Assembly (NCBI RefSeq): GCF_018619335.1
Contig: NZ_JAHHDX010000149.1
Span: 1-64,000 of the forward strand
Source of the DNA: Alteromonas sp. ALT199
GTDB taxonomy: Bacteria > Pseudomonadota > Gammaproteobacteria > Enterobacterales > Alteromonadaceae
DNA: 64,000 bases
Direction: 5' to 3'
Shown here: positions 37,782 to 45,666 of the stretch, in pieces
Layout of the letters: each line of letters starts with the position of its first letter
Position numbering within the stretch: the first letter of the stretch is position 1
Notes under the pieces: model-generated
What the model saw: the letters and a program-made list of their open reading frames with translations, nothing else
Told to the model about the DNA's origin: nothing
Databases searched by the model: none
Program-made: the position numbers and the translations under genes

Positions 37782-39278
37782 TTAAGCGATTAACGAACCA
37801 ATAGATAATACGCTTTCTTCACCATCAGCAACGGTCATAATAGTCGCCTTCATCACGCTGAAATTTACGCGTAGTGACGCTGTATTGTTGCCATGTACCC
37901 AAGTCAGTACCAAAACCTTATCGCTGTAGTTTACGTCAAACTCACCATTAAAGGCATCGCTTTCGTTTCTAAGCGTTATTAGCTGCATTAAGCCTTTAAC
38001 TACTGGCTTTTTAATAGCCTCTTCGACCATCGCGGTAGACAAGTAAGGGCGGTTGATGTCGCGTCCCACATTGGTTTTAGCGAGTAGCTCCATGTCGTTG
38101 TGAGCCGCAAGCAATCCGCCGTAGTAAACCTGAGGAATCCCCGGACTAAAGAACTGAATGGCGCGTGCAATCAAATAGGCAAAGTCATCCTTACCTAATG
38201 CATCGTAATAGGTACAATTTACCTGATATAGGTCTACGTTATTTGCCGCTGCTCCTGTGGCTTTCTTAGACTCGCCGTTGGAGTTTTCGTGTATTTGCTC
38301 GACTAGTGCGTTAATTGCATCAGCATTAAGAAGGCCTGGTTTGTCACCACTTGCGCCTACATCGACAATGCCGATGCCATCGTGGGTATCAAGCACGGTA
38401 AAACAATTACGAGGCGAAATAGAAAGCCAGTACGCCAATGCCTCTGCGTTTTTAGTAAATAAGGTGTGCAGTACAAGCGGAGGCAAAGCAAAGTCGTAGA
38501 CGCTGTCGCAACGTGCGGCAATATCAATTTGAGTCTGATAGTGGCTGTGTATTTCTACTAAGCACTGCATGCCCATACCACGAGCGCGGTTTGATAACTC
38601 TTCAATAAATTCAAAGGTTTCTTCAAGCATAAAGCAGTTAGAACCTGCACGCTTAATTGCATAGCCTGCCGCGTCTAAGCGTATAAGATCAACATTACTT
38701 TCAGTAAACGACTGAAGAATAGACGATAGATAGTCTTTGCCCAACTGTGACTCTACATCAATGTCGATTTGATTAGAGGTAAAGGTAGTCCAGAATGGTA
38801 CTGTTTCTGGGTTACTAGTTTCTGTGCCTACTTCATAATCACTAAAAAATGGTGTTGGGCGAGGGCGGAATACTTGCGCTATCTGCTCGTCGATTTGAAC
38901 GGGGTTATTACCCTTAAAAATATCTTCTTTTGTTAAAAACAGTGGCCAATAGGTAGATTCGCGTCCGTTCGCTAGCACGTCTTTAAATGCTTCACTTTGT
39001 CCTGACATGTGGTTAACAATGAGATCGGCCATAATATCGACTGACTCGCCAAGCTTTTTAATGTTGTTCCAGTCGCCTAAGCGCTCATCGACACAAGTGT
39101 GATCTATTGGGTCGAAGCCTGCGTCTTCACCATCGTAAGGATAATAAAAAGGAAGGATATGAACACCGGTAAACAGGCCGTTTAATGGGCCTTCAAGTAT
39201 GCTTGTAAGGCTTTCGATGTTGCCATCGCCTAGTCGGTCTGCATACGTGATTAGTTGAACGCCATTGCGTATAGACAT
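37782..39278 (-). CDS. Sucrose phosphorylase (GH13)
   Basis: The enzyme converts sucrose and phosphate into glucose-1-phosphate and fructose. From the ATG at 39278 the product has 498 residues, starting MSIRNGVQLITYADRLG, very like bifidobacterial sucrose phosphorylases. The catalytic residues align: nucleophile Asp202 (LIRLDAAGYA), acid/base Glu242 (CLVEIHSHY) and transition-state Asp300 (VLDTHDGIG). The segment ATGAAANNVDLYQVN also matches. An upstream in-frame extension to 39341 is rejected because GGAG lies just before the internal ATG. Glucosylglycerol or glucosylglycerate phosphorylase is a possible alternative specificity in marine bacteria. An 18-bp palindrome about 185 bp upstream suggests LacI-type control. 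No sucrose transporter is adjacent. Confidence 0.88.
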   Translation of the reverse strand: MSIRNGVQLITYADRLGDGNIESLTSILEGPLNGLFTGVHILPFYYPYDGEDAGFDPIDHTCVDERLGDWNNIKKLGESVDIMADLIVNHMSGQSEAFKDVLANGRESTYWPLFLTKEDIFKGNNPVQIDEQIAQVFRPRPTPFFSDYEVGTETSNPETVPFWTTFTSNQIDIDVESQLGKDYLSSILQSFTESNVDLIRLDAAGYAIKRAGSNCFMLEETFEFIEELSNRARGMGMQCLVEIHSHYQTQIDIAARCDSVYDFALPPLVLHTLFTKNAEALAYWLSISPRNCFTVLDTHDGIGIVDVGASGDKPGLLNADAINALVEQIHENSNGESKKATGAAANNVDLYQVNCTYYDALGKDDFAYLIARAIQFFSPGIPQVYYGGLLAAHNDMELLAKTNVGRDINRPYLSTAMVEEAIKKPVVKGLMQLITLRNESDAFNGEFDVNYSDKVLVLTWVHGNNTASLRVNFSVMKATIMTVADGEESVLSIGSLIA

Positions 39279-39462
39279 GATAATTCTCCAAAATTCAGCA
39301 TGCGTTGGCTCGTACTGTTTTATTGTTTCGCGAGTACACATTACTTCGAACTAAGCACTACCAATCTGTCAGGTTCAAACTTGATTATGTAATGGGTTTA
39401 GCTTAATTCTTAATCTTCCACTGTTGACTAACCAAACAAGGTTGAGGCACACAAAGAAAACA

Positions 39463-39480
39463 AACTTAATCGATTAAGTT
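39463..39480. promoter_or_regulatory. LacI-family-type palindromic operator
   Basis: aacttaatcgattaagtt is a perfect 18-bp palindrome with a central CG, the standard shape of LacI-family operators. It lies about 185 bp upstream of the sucrose phosphorylase start. A regulator gene is not present in the window. Confidence 0.6.
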
Positions 39481-39664
39481 AAAATAGCAGTAGAAAGGAT
39501 ATTTGTAAATGAGAAGTTTAAAAATGAAACGGGCTCAGCGGCTGTGCTGTTGCTTGATTGACGCGCATTTCGCGAAAACTCAACGTATCGAAAGAAGCTT
39601 TAAAGGAAGCTATTCAGCTTGTAATGCTTGAGGATACAGTAATTTTAAATCTTTCTATCACGAG

Positions 39665-39844
39665 TTAGTCTTGCGTCCTAATGTTTATTTGCTCCACGTT
39701 ATCTAACGCTTCAAATTCTCGTTTTGCCTCTTTCCACTTAGCTAATTTTTCGTAGTAAACGTCCCAAATACATGGGCAGCAGGAGCCGCCGCCACAACAG
39801 TCGTCTCTTAATGGTTTCTCAGGTTCTTCAGGTAGCGACTTCAT
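39665..39844 (-). CDS. Small Cys-rich oxidoreductase-like domain protein
   Basis: This 59-residue product starts MKSLPEEPEKP and contains a Cys cluster CCGGGSCCPCIWDVYYEKL (about 16-34). It resembles the short oxidoreductase-like domain family (human OXLD1 and small bacterial proteins), where paired Cys precede a C-x-W-D-x-Y-x-E motif. The family has no proven biochemical function; the Cys cluster suggests metal or redox binding. The gene stands alone between sucrose phosphorylase and yqiK. The Shine-Dalgarno is weak, but the motif conservation supports coding. Confidence 0.75.
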   Translation of the reverse strand: MKSLPEEPEKPLRDDCCGGGSCCPCIWDVYYEKLAKWKEAKREFEALDNVEQINIRTQD

Positions 39845-39981
39845 GGAAATAACCCTTGTCTTCTTTCCTCAAAAAAAAACTTCATGCGCTAAGAGTTTTC
39901 TTTATGTTCAACGTCACGCGCAAGCGCTGGAAGTTGAAATTACAAAGTATGATGGTACTCGCAAAAACGCTCAAAAACAAA

Positions 39982-40005
39982 AAGCCCTGTTAAATAACAG
40001 GGCTT
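39982..40005 (-). terminator. Terminator of the yqiJ-yqiK operon
   Basis: Stem AAGCCCTGTTA pairs with TAACAGGGCTT perfectly over 11 bases. On the minus strand it is followed by TTTTGTTTTT. It lies 46 bp after the yqiK stop. Confidence 0.9.
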
Positions 40006-40050
40006 AGCTCATTTTAGTGCGCTATTTTACTAAGTTTATACTAGTAAGCG

Positions 40051-41820
40051 TTATTCAGTAGGTTGGCCGTCCTGCGCTGTATGGCTATTTAGGTTTTCTG
40101 GTGCAGCAACAACTGGCTTAGGCTTAACTGCACCGGCTTTAGCCAGTATATCGCTATTGCCAGTAACCAAGTCTGCTAAAGAGCCATTGTCGGCATCGAC
40201 TAAACCTACTTCACGCAGCATAGAATCTACCAGTGGGGCGTTAGCACGATAGCTCAGTGCGGCTTGTGTTACTTGCTCAGCTAAACCACTACCCGCAGTA
40301 GCAACGGTGTGATCGCCTTTCGCGCCACTACCTTGGCCATAACCTTGTAAAATTTTAATGCCTTCAATGTTTTCAAGAGGCTTAACCGCTTGCTCAACAA
40401 GTTCAGGCAATATCTTAAGCATCGCAAGGGCTTTTTGTAGCTCAATTTGTTCGGTCTTGAGCGTATTCTCAGCTTCGTAAAGGGCTTGTTTACCTTGTGC
40501 TTCAACGGCAAGCACTTTCTCGTCCGCATCGGCTTGCAGCATTTTAGCATCGGCTGCAGCTTTGGCTTCTGTAAGAATTGCGGCAGCAGAATTTTCAGCC
40601 GCTTCTTTCTTAGCCTGTGCTTCAACGGTTATGCCCACAGCTTCACGCTCCGCTTCTTTACGAGCATCGATAACTTCAATTTGTTTCTTACGCTCAGCTT
40701 CTGCTACCGATTTAGCGGTAAGTACAGCTTCTTCTTTTTCTACTTTTTGCTTTTCAGCTTCCGCGGCTTTAGCGCGTGCAGCAGACTCTTCTTCTGACTT
40801 AGTAGCAACTGCAATTTGTTTTACTTGCTCAGAAACCTCAACTTCTTGCTGCTGGCGAATACGCGCTTGTTCTAACGCTTGGCGTTTAGCAATTTCCTGA
40901 GTTTCTATTTCACGAGACTTTTCAATTTCAGCCGCCTCGATAGCTCGGTTTTTAGCAATTTCAGCTTCGCGCTCTTCTCGTTCTTTCATTTCACGTTGCT
41001 TAGCAATTTCGGCTTTTTGCTCTTGGCGTTTGAAAGCAAGTACTTGTTCTTGCGCTAAGCGCGCCTCTTCTTCATCGCGTTTTACATCTAGAGATTGCTT
41101 CTCGGCGGCCAAGTTACGCTGCTCAATGAAAATACGGTTTTCTTGCTGAATGTCGTTCGTTTCTTTGCGCTTTTCTTCAATGATTTTAGTCAATCGAGCG
41201 CGACCTTCGGCATCGAATGCATTGTTTTCATTGAAGAACTGGAGGTCTGTCTGATCAAACCCAGTTAAACTTACCGATTCAAGTTCTAAACCGTTCTTCT
41301 CAAGGTCGTTAGCCACACTTTGCTGAACCTTTTGTACAAAGTCAGCGCGCTGTTCGTGCATTTCAGTCATGCTCATTTCAGCAGCTACGGCACGCAGTAC
41401 ATCAACAAATTTTGACTCCATTAATTTTTTAACTTCTTCAGCGCGGGTGGTGCGCGTGCCTAATGTCTGTGCTGCCATTGAAATGCCGTTGGAATTAGGC
41501 GCTACACGCAAATAGAAGTCTGCTTTTACGTCTACACGCATTCGATCTTTGGTGATTAACGCGTCTTTTTGAATTTTCTCCACTTCTATACGAAGGGTAT
41601 TCATGTTCACCGGAATAATTTCGTGGACGACAGGAAGTACAATAGCACCACCGTCTTTAATTACTTTCTCACCGCCTAGACCGGTTCTTACGAACGCAGT
41701 TTCTTTAGTAGCCCGGGTGTAGAGTTTGGCAAAAATAAGGCCAATAACGATAAGCCCTACAACGATAGCACCGGCAATAAAGAGTATTGACGGCAAGCTA
41801 GATGGTTGAATTGTATCCAT
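40051..41820 (-). CDS. yqiK: Flotillin-family protein YqiK
   Basis: Flotillins are membrane-associated SPFH/band-7 scaffolds of membrane microdomains. The 589-residue product has an N-terminal TM segment (about 12-32) and an SPFH domain (about 40-215, with GGAIVLPVVHEIIPV). A very long Glu/Ala/Lys-rich coiled coil (about 220-460) precedes a C-terminal flotillin region. It lies 18 bp downstream of the YqiJ-like gene, the usual yqiJ-yqiK order, and ends at a strong terminator. Confidence 0.9.
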   Translation of the reverse strand: MDTIQPSSLPSILFIAGAIVVGLIVIGLIFAKLYTRATKETAFVRTGLGGEKVIKDGGAIVLPVVHEIIPVNMNTLRIEVEKIQKDALITKDRMRVDVKADFYLRVAPNSNGISMAAQTLGTRTTRAEEVKKLMESKFVDVLRAVAAEMSMTEMHEQRADFVQKVQQSVANDLEKNGLELESVSLTGFDQTDLQFFNENNAFDAEGRARLTKIIEEKRKETNDIQQENRIFIEQRNLAAEKQSLDVKRDEEEARLAQEQVLAFKRQEQKAEIAKQREMKEREEREAEIAKNRAIEAAEIEKSREIETQEIAKRQALEQARIRQQQEVEVSEQVKQIAVATKSEEESAARAKAAEAEKQKVEKEEAVLTAKSVAEAERKKQIEVIDARKEAEREAVGITVEAQAKKEAAENSAAAILTEAKAAADAKMLQADADEKVLAVEAQGKQALYEAENTLKTEQIELQKALAMLKILPELVEQAVKPLENIEGIKILQGYGQGSGAKGDHTVATAGSGLAEQVTQAALSYRANAPLVDSMLREVGLVDADNGSLADLVTGNSDILAKAGAVKPKPVVAAPENLNSHTAQDGQPTE

Positions 41821-41838
41821 ACTTTTATCTCTTTTAAG

Positions 41839-42453
41839 TTATAGGTAGCGGGTTGCTAACCAGCTGTGTTGATTTTTCTGCACTAAAATGACGCGCTCTC
41901 CCTGTGCGAACAATTCTTCATCTTCGAACGGCTCTACTAACACAAAATGAGGCTGAGAATAATGGTCGGTAAATTTTGCTTCTGCCGGATTACCACGGCT
42001 TGCTTTGCCAATAGTGATTTCCGCCACGGAACCGATAAAATCTTCGCTATTGACTGCACTAGACTCCACGCTTGGCAATACGCTTGCAAAGATTTTTACG
42101 GTTTTAGCAGTAATCAGTAACCCTATTAAAAAGGCGAGGGGAACAGACATAAGTGCTGGTAAAGTAAAGCTTAGTACACTAGCTGTAATGCCATTTAAAA
42201 TCAGACCAATAAGTCCGAATAACGTAAGCAAAACAACTAAATATATAAGAAAAGGGACTTTGTTGATGTTTAACCAGTTGGCTACTGACGTGCTTAAAAA
42301 GCCTTCGCCGTCCAGCTCAGCAAAGTCGTCGCCAAGCCCTAATAGGCTTGCGCCAAAAATAGTACTAACAAGCTCTAGTATGAAAACAAAAAATACGGCT
42401 ATAAGCGCAATACTAAACCAGAAATTTGAAGGGGAAAGAAGAACATCTGTCAT
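41839..42453 (-). CDS. yqiJ: YqiJ-family membrane protein (OB-fold, NfeD-like)
   Basis: The 204-residue product has three hydrophobic segments (about 8-32, 65-88 and 95-118) and a C-terminal beta-rich, OB-fold-like domain (about 135-204). This resembles the NfeD-type partners that accompany flotillins. It is the first gene of the yqiJ-yqiK pair. In relatives the two act together in membrane organisation or stress responses; the exact role is not established. Confidence 0.82.
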   Translation of the reverse strand: MTDVLLSPSNFWFSIALIAVFFVFILELVSTIFGASLLGLGDDFAELDGEGFLSTSVANWLNINKVPFLIYLVVLLTLFGLIGLILNGITASVLSFTLPALMSVPLAFLIGLLITAKTVKIFASVLPSVESSAVNSEDFIGSVAEITIGKASRGNPAEAKFTDHYSQPHFVLVEPFEDEELFAQGERVILVQKNQHSWLATRYL

Positions 42454-42628
42454 TTACACCGTCCATGATGACTAACTTGCTTTTCTTCTTTATACCACAG
42501 AACAAAAATTAAGCCAGCGCGTAACACATGTACTTTGGGTTAGTTTGTAAGAAATGATGATCGGCAAAACGCCAGCATTGTCTAGATGGCTTGAAAGGAG
42601 AGGATGCGTTAAATCGTTTGAAAGACCG

Positions 42629-43357
42629 TTATTTACTAAAGTTATGTTGCTGTAGCATCACGTCGTTTTCTGTAACCTTTAAAACGCTACCTTGATCGTA
42701 CCAATCACCCAATACAATGCGAGTCGCAAGTTTACCATTAGCTTCAAGGCTGTGGATGTTTGGTCTGTGAGTATGACCATGGATCATGCGCTGCACGCCC
42801 CATTTTTCCATCACCTTTACCACTTCTTCAGGGGTGACATCCATGATGTCTGGTTTAAGGTTTTGCTGTTTGGCCTTACTTTCTGCGCGGCCGTTATCGG
42901 CAACACGCTGTCTATACCATAACGGTAGGGCAAGCATTAAGCGAGGCCACCACCACCCACGAGATTTCTTGCGAAACTTTTGATAGGCAACGTCACGAGT
43001 ACATAGTTCGTCACCATGAGTCAGCAAGGTGGGTGTACCGTATAAATCTACGACCTCTTGTTCGTTTAACAGTGTCATGCCCGCTTTTGTAAGCCACTTT
43101 TCCCGTATGGCAAAATCGCGATTGCCGTGAATAAAGTAGATAGGGCAGTGCTGACTGACTTCCTTGAAAGCTGTCGCTATAGCAGTGTTAAAAGGCGTAA
43201 CGTTGTCGTCGCCAATCCATACTTCAAATAAGTCGCCTAAAACATAAAGTGCATCGGCATTAATGGCATCTTCTTTTAAAAAGCGCATTAAGCATTCTGT
43301 AATATCAGGACGGTCTGCACTTAAATGTAAATCGGCAATGAAGTAAGTAAACGACAT
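42629..43357 (-). CDS. lpxH: UDP-2,3-diacylglucosamine diphosphatase
   Basis: LpxH hydrolyses UDP-2,3-diacylglucosamine to lipid X in lipid A synthesis at the inner-membrane surface. The 242-residue calcineurin-like phosphoesterase has all metal motifs: FIADLHLS (about 6-13), GDLFEVWIGDD (about 41-51), HGNRDF (about 79-84), LTHGDELCTRD and MIHGHTHRP. It follows ppiB on the same strand but is separated by a terminator-like hairpin. The lpxH-ppiB-cysS neighbourhood is common in gammaproteobacteria. Confidence 0.95.
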   Translation of the reverse strand: MSFTYFIADLHLSADRPDITECLMRFLKEDAINADALYVLGDLFEVWIGDDNVTPFNTAIATAFKEVSQHCPIYFIHGNRDFAIREKWLTKAGMTLLNEQEVVDLYGTPTLLTHGDELCTRDVAYQKFRKKSRGWWWPRLMLALPLWYRQRVADNGRAESKAKQQNLKPDIMDVTPEEVVKVMEKWGVQRMIHGHTHRPNIHSLEANGKLATRIVLGDWYDQGSVLKVTENDVMLQQHNFSK

Positions 43358-43380
43358 AACTCTTCTTAGTGTGGTTTAAA

Positions 43381-43405
43381 AAGCCGCGATAAAATAACGC
43401 GGCTT
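43381..43405 (-). terminator. Hairpin between ppiB and lpxH
   Basis: Stem AAGCCGCG (43381-43388) pairs with CGCGGCTT (43398-43405). On the minus strand it is followed by TTTAAACC, a short T-tract, after the ppiB stop and before lpxH. It may attenuate read-through. Confidence 0.65.
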
Positions 43406-43481
43406 GCTTTTAACTCAGTGCTTTTAGCATGTTATGAAAAACATGCCAGCCAAGCACTTGGGCTGCTATTTAAGCATCTAT

Positions 43482-43973
43482 TTAAGCAACAACTGCTTTT
43501 TCGATGATAACTGGCTCAACAGGTACGTCCTGGTGATAGCCGTTGTTGCCTGTTTTAACCGCTTTAATCTTTTCAACAACATCCATACCTTCAGTTACTT
43601 TGCCGAACGCGCAGTAGCCCCAACCGTTTGCATTCTTGCCAGAATGGTTAAGGAAGTCGTTGTTGTTTACGTTAATAAAAAACTGTGCGGTAGCTGAGTG
43701 TGGGTCTTGAGTACGCGCCATCGCGATGGTACCTACTTCATTTGCAACACCGTTGTCAGCTTCGTTTTCGATAGGTTCTTTAGTATCTTTTTGCTCCATC
43801 TCAGGTGTAAAACCGCCACCTTGAACCATAAAGTTGTTAATTACACGGTGAAAGATAGTGTTGTCGAAAAAGCCATCTTCTACGTAAGAAAGAAAGTTAG
43901 CTACTGTTTTAGGTGCTTTATCTTCAAAAAGCTCTAGGGTGATGTCACCGAAATTTGTTTTTAACGTAACCAT
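43482..43973 (-). CDS. ppiB: Cytoplasmic peptidylprolyl isomerase B (cyclophilin)
   Basis: PpiB accelerates cis-trans isomerisation of Xaa-Pro bonds during folding. The 163-residue cyclophilin has no signal peptide and shows [15 protein letters not shown] (about 41-55), with catalytic Arg and Phe/Met-Gln. [16 protein letters not shown] (about 94-109) is also typical. It is divergent from cysS, the E. coli arrangement, with 184 bp between starts. Confidence 0.95.
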   Translation of the reverse strand: MVTLKTNFGDITLELFEDKAPKTVANFLSYVEDGFFDNTIFHRVINNFMVQGGGFTPEMEQKDTKEPIENEADNGVANEVGTIAMARTQDPHSATAQFFINVNNNDFLNHSGKNANGWGYCAFGKVTEGMDVVEKIKAVKTGNNGYHQDVPVEPVIIEKAVVA

Positions 43974-44157
43974 TGTGGTTTGTCCTTTGTGTTAGCGTAT
44001 ATGTAAAGTGGGGGCATTTTAGCGCAAAACGAGTCGATAGCGCAAAGCAACGTCGATTGCAGATTAAGGCAATATCGCTGCAAAAGGCTTGTACCATTTA
44101 AATCGTGACAGTGCTAAACTTTGCGCCCCAAAATTATGACAAATAGGAAATATAGAC

Positions 44158-45540
44158 ATGCTACATCTTTACAATACCCGAACCCGTGAAAAAGCGAAGT
44201 TTGTTCCGCTTCAAGAAGGGAAAGTGGGTTTGTATGTGTGTGGTATTACTGTTTATGACCTAAGTCATATGGGTCATGCCCGCACCTACTTAAGTTTCGA
44301 TGTTTTAGTACGCTACTTGCGTCATCTTGGTTTAGATGTGAAGTACGTGCGTAACATCACGGATATTGACGATAAAATTATTGCTCGCGCCAATGAGAAT
44401 GGCGAAAGCTTTGAAGCGCTAACAGCGCGTACTATCGCAATGATGCACGAAGACTTTGCGGCCATTAATTTGCTTGAGCCAGACGTAGAGCCGACAGTAA
44501 GTGGCCACATGGATGAGATTATTGAAATTATCCAACGTCTTATGGACAAAGGTTACGCCTATCAAGCTAAAAGCGGCGATGTGCTATTTGACGTAAGCAA
44601 GTATGAAGATTACGGCAAATTAAGTAAACAAGACCTCGATCAGCTTAAAGCCGGTGCCCGTGTTGAAGTGGCAGCAGGTAAAGATGACCCGCTTGATTTT
44701 GTACTATGGAAAACCACCAAACCTGGTGAGCCAGCGTGGCAGTCGCCATGGGGCGAGGGGCGTCCGGGCTGGCACATTGAGTGTTCTGCAATGAACCACA
44801 AGCACCTTGGCGCGCACTTTGATATTCATGGCGGTGGTTCAGATTTAACCTTCCCGCACCATGAAAATGAAGTAGCTCAGTCGTGCTGCGCATACGATAC
44901 GCCGTATGTAAACGTATGGATGCACGCGGGTATGGTTCAGGTTAATGATGAAAAAATGTCTAAGTCGTTAGGCAACTTCTTTACCTTGCGTGATGTGCTT
45001 AAAGAGCACGATTCAGAAACCTTGCGTTTCTTTTTGATGTCGGCCCACTACCGCAGTCAGTTAAGCTACTCACAAGATAACATCACACAAGCGAAAGCAG
45101 CCCTTGAACGTTTGTATACTGCGCTGCGTGATGTTGTAGTAGACGAGAGTACAGACCTTAGCTACGGTGGTTATTTAGCACGTTTTGAAGCTGCTATGGA
45201 TGATGACCTTAACGTACCTGAAGCCTTTTCTGTATTGTTCGATGTGGCACGCGAGCTTAACCGCCAAAAAGACAATGCTGAAGAAGCAGGCAAACTGGCA
45301 GCGGTTCTTAAAGGGCTAGGTGCTATTTTAGGTATGCTTCAGAGCGACCCTGATACTTTCCTTAAAGGTGGCGAGGGCAACGATGACGAAGCAGCTGAAA
45401 TTGAAGCCTTGATTAAACAACGTAACGACGCTCGTGCTGCTAAAGACTGGGCAGCCGCAGATGCCGCACGCGACGCACTAAATGCAAAAGGCGTAGTGCT
45501 AGAAGACGGCCCAAGCGGTACGACATGGCGAAAAGCTTAA
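44158..45540 (+). CDS. cysS: Cysteinyl-tRNA synthetase
   Basis: CysRS charges tRNA-Cys. The 460-residue class I synthetase has its first zinc-ligand Cys in YVCGITVYD (Cys28) and the HIGH-equivalent HMGHARTY. Further zinc ligands are in [11 protein letters not shown] and [11 protein letters not shown], and the KMSKS loop is [11 protein letters not shown]. The C-terminal anticodon-binding region is present. The gene is monocistronic between divergent ppiB and a strong terminator. Confidence 0.97.
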   Translation: MLHLYNTRTREKAKFVPLQEGKVGLYVCGITVYDLSHMGHARTYLSFDVLVRYLRHLGLDVKYVRNITDIDDKIIARANENGESFEALTARTIAMMHEDFAAINLLEPDVEPTVSGHMDEIIEIIQRLMDKGYAYQAKSGDVLFDVSKYEDYGKLSKQDLDQLKAGARVEVAAGKDDPLDFVLWKTTKPGEPAWQSPWGEGRPGWHIECSAMNHKHLGAHFDIHGGGSDLTFPHHENEVAQSCCAYDTPYVNVWMHAGMVQVNDEKMSKSLGNFFTLRDVLKEHDSETLRFFLMSAHYRSQLSYSQDNITQAKAALERLYTALRDVVVDESTDLSYGGYLARFEAAMDDDLNVPEAFSVLFDVARELNRQKDNAEEAGKLAAVLKGLGAILGMLQSDPDTFLKGGEGNDDEAAEIEALIKQRNDARAAKDWAAADAARDALNAKGVVLEDGPSGTTWRKA

Positions 45541-45566
45541 CTACTTGTCACTTTATTTAGAGAGTA

Positions 45567-45600
45567 AAAAGGCCCACTTCATTATAGTGGGCCTTTTCAT
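45567..45600. terminator. Terminator between cysS and the CtlX-AstA gene
   Basis: Stem AAAAGGCCCACT pairs with AGTGGGCCTTTT around a 7-base loop. The A and T runs on either side make it usable on both strands between convergent genes. Confidence 0.9.
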
Positions 45601-45666
45601 TGGTGATTGAGGTATTTAGAAATGGTGCTCGTCAACGCGATGCCACTTAAAACACCTTATTTAAAG

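Noticed and set aside
39509-39631. 40-codon plus-strand frame with a fair Shine-Dalgarno (MRSLKMKRAQ...)
   Set aside because: No recognisable motif and Cys-run composition; too short to support without conservation data.
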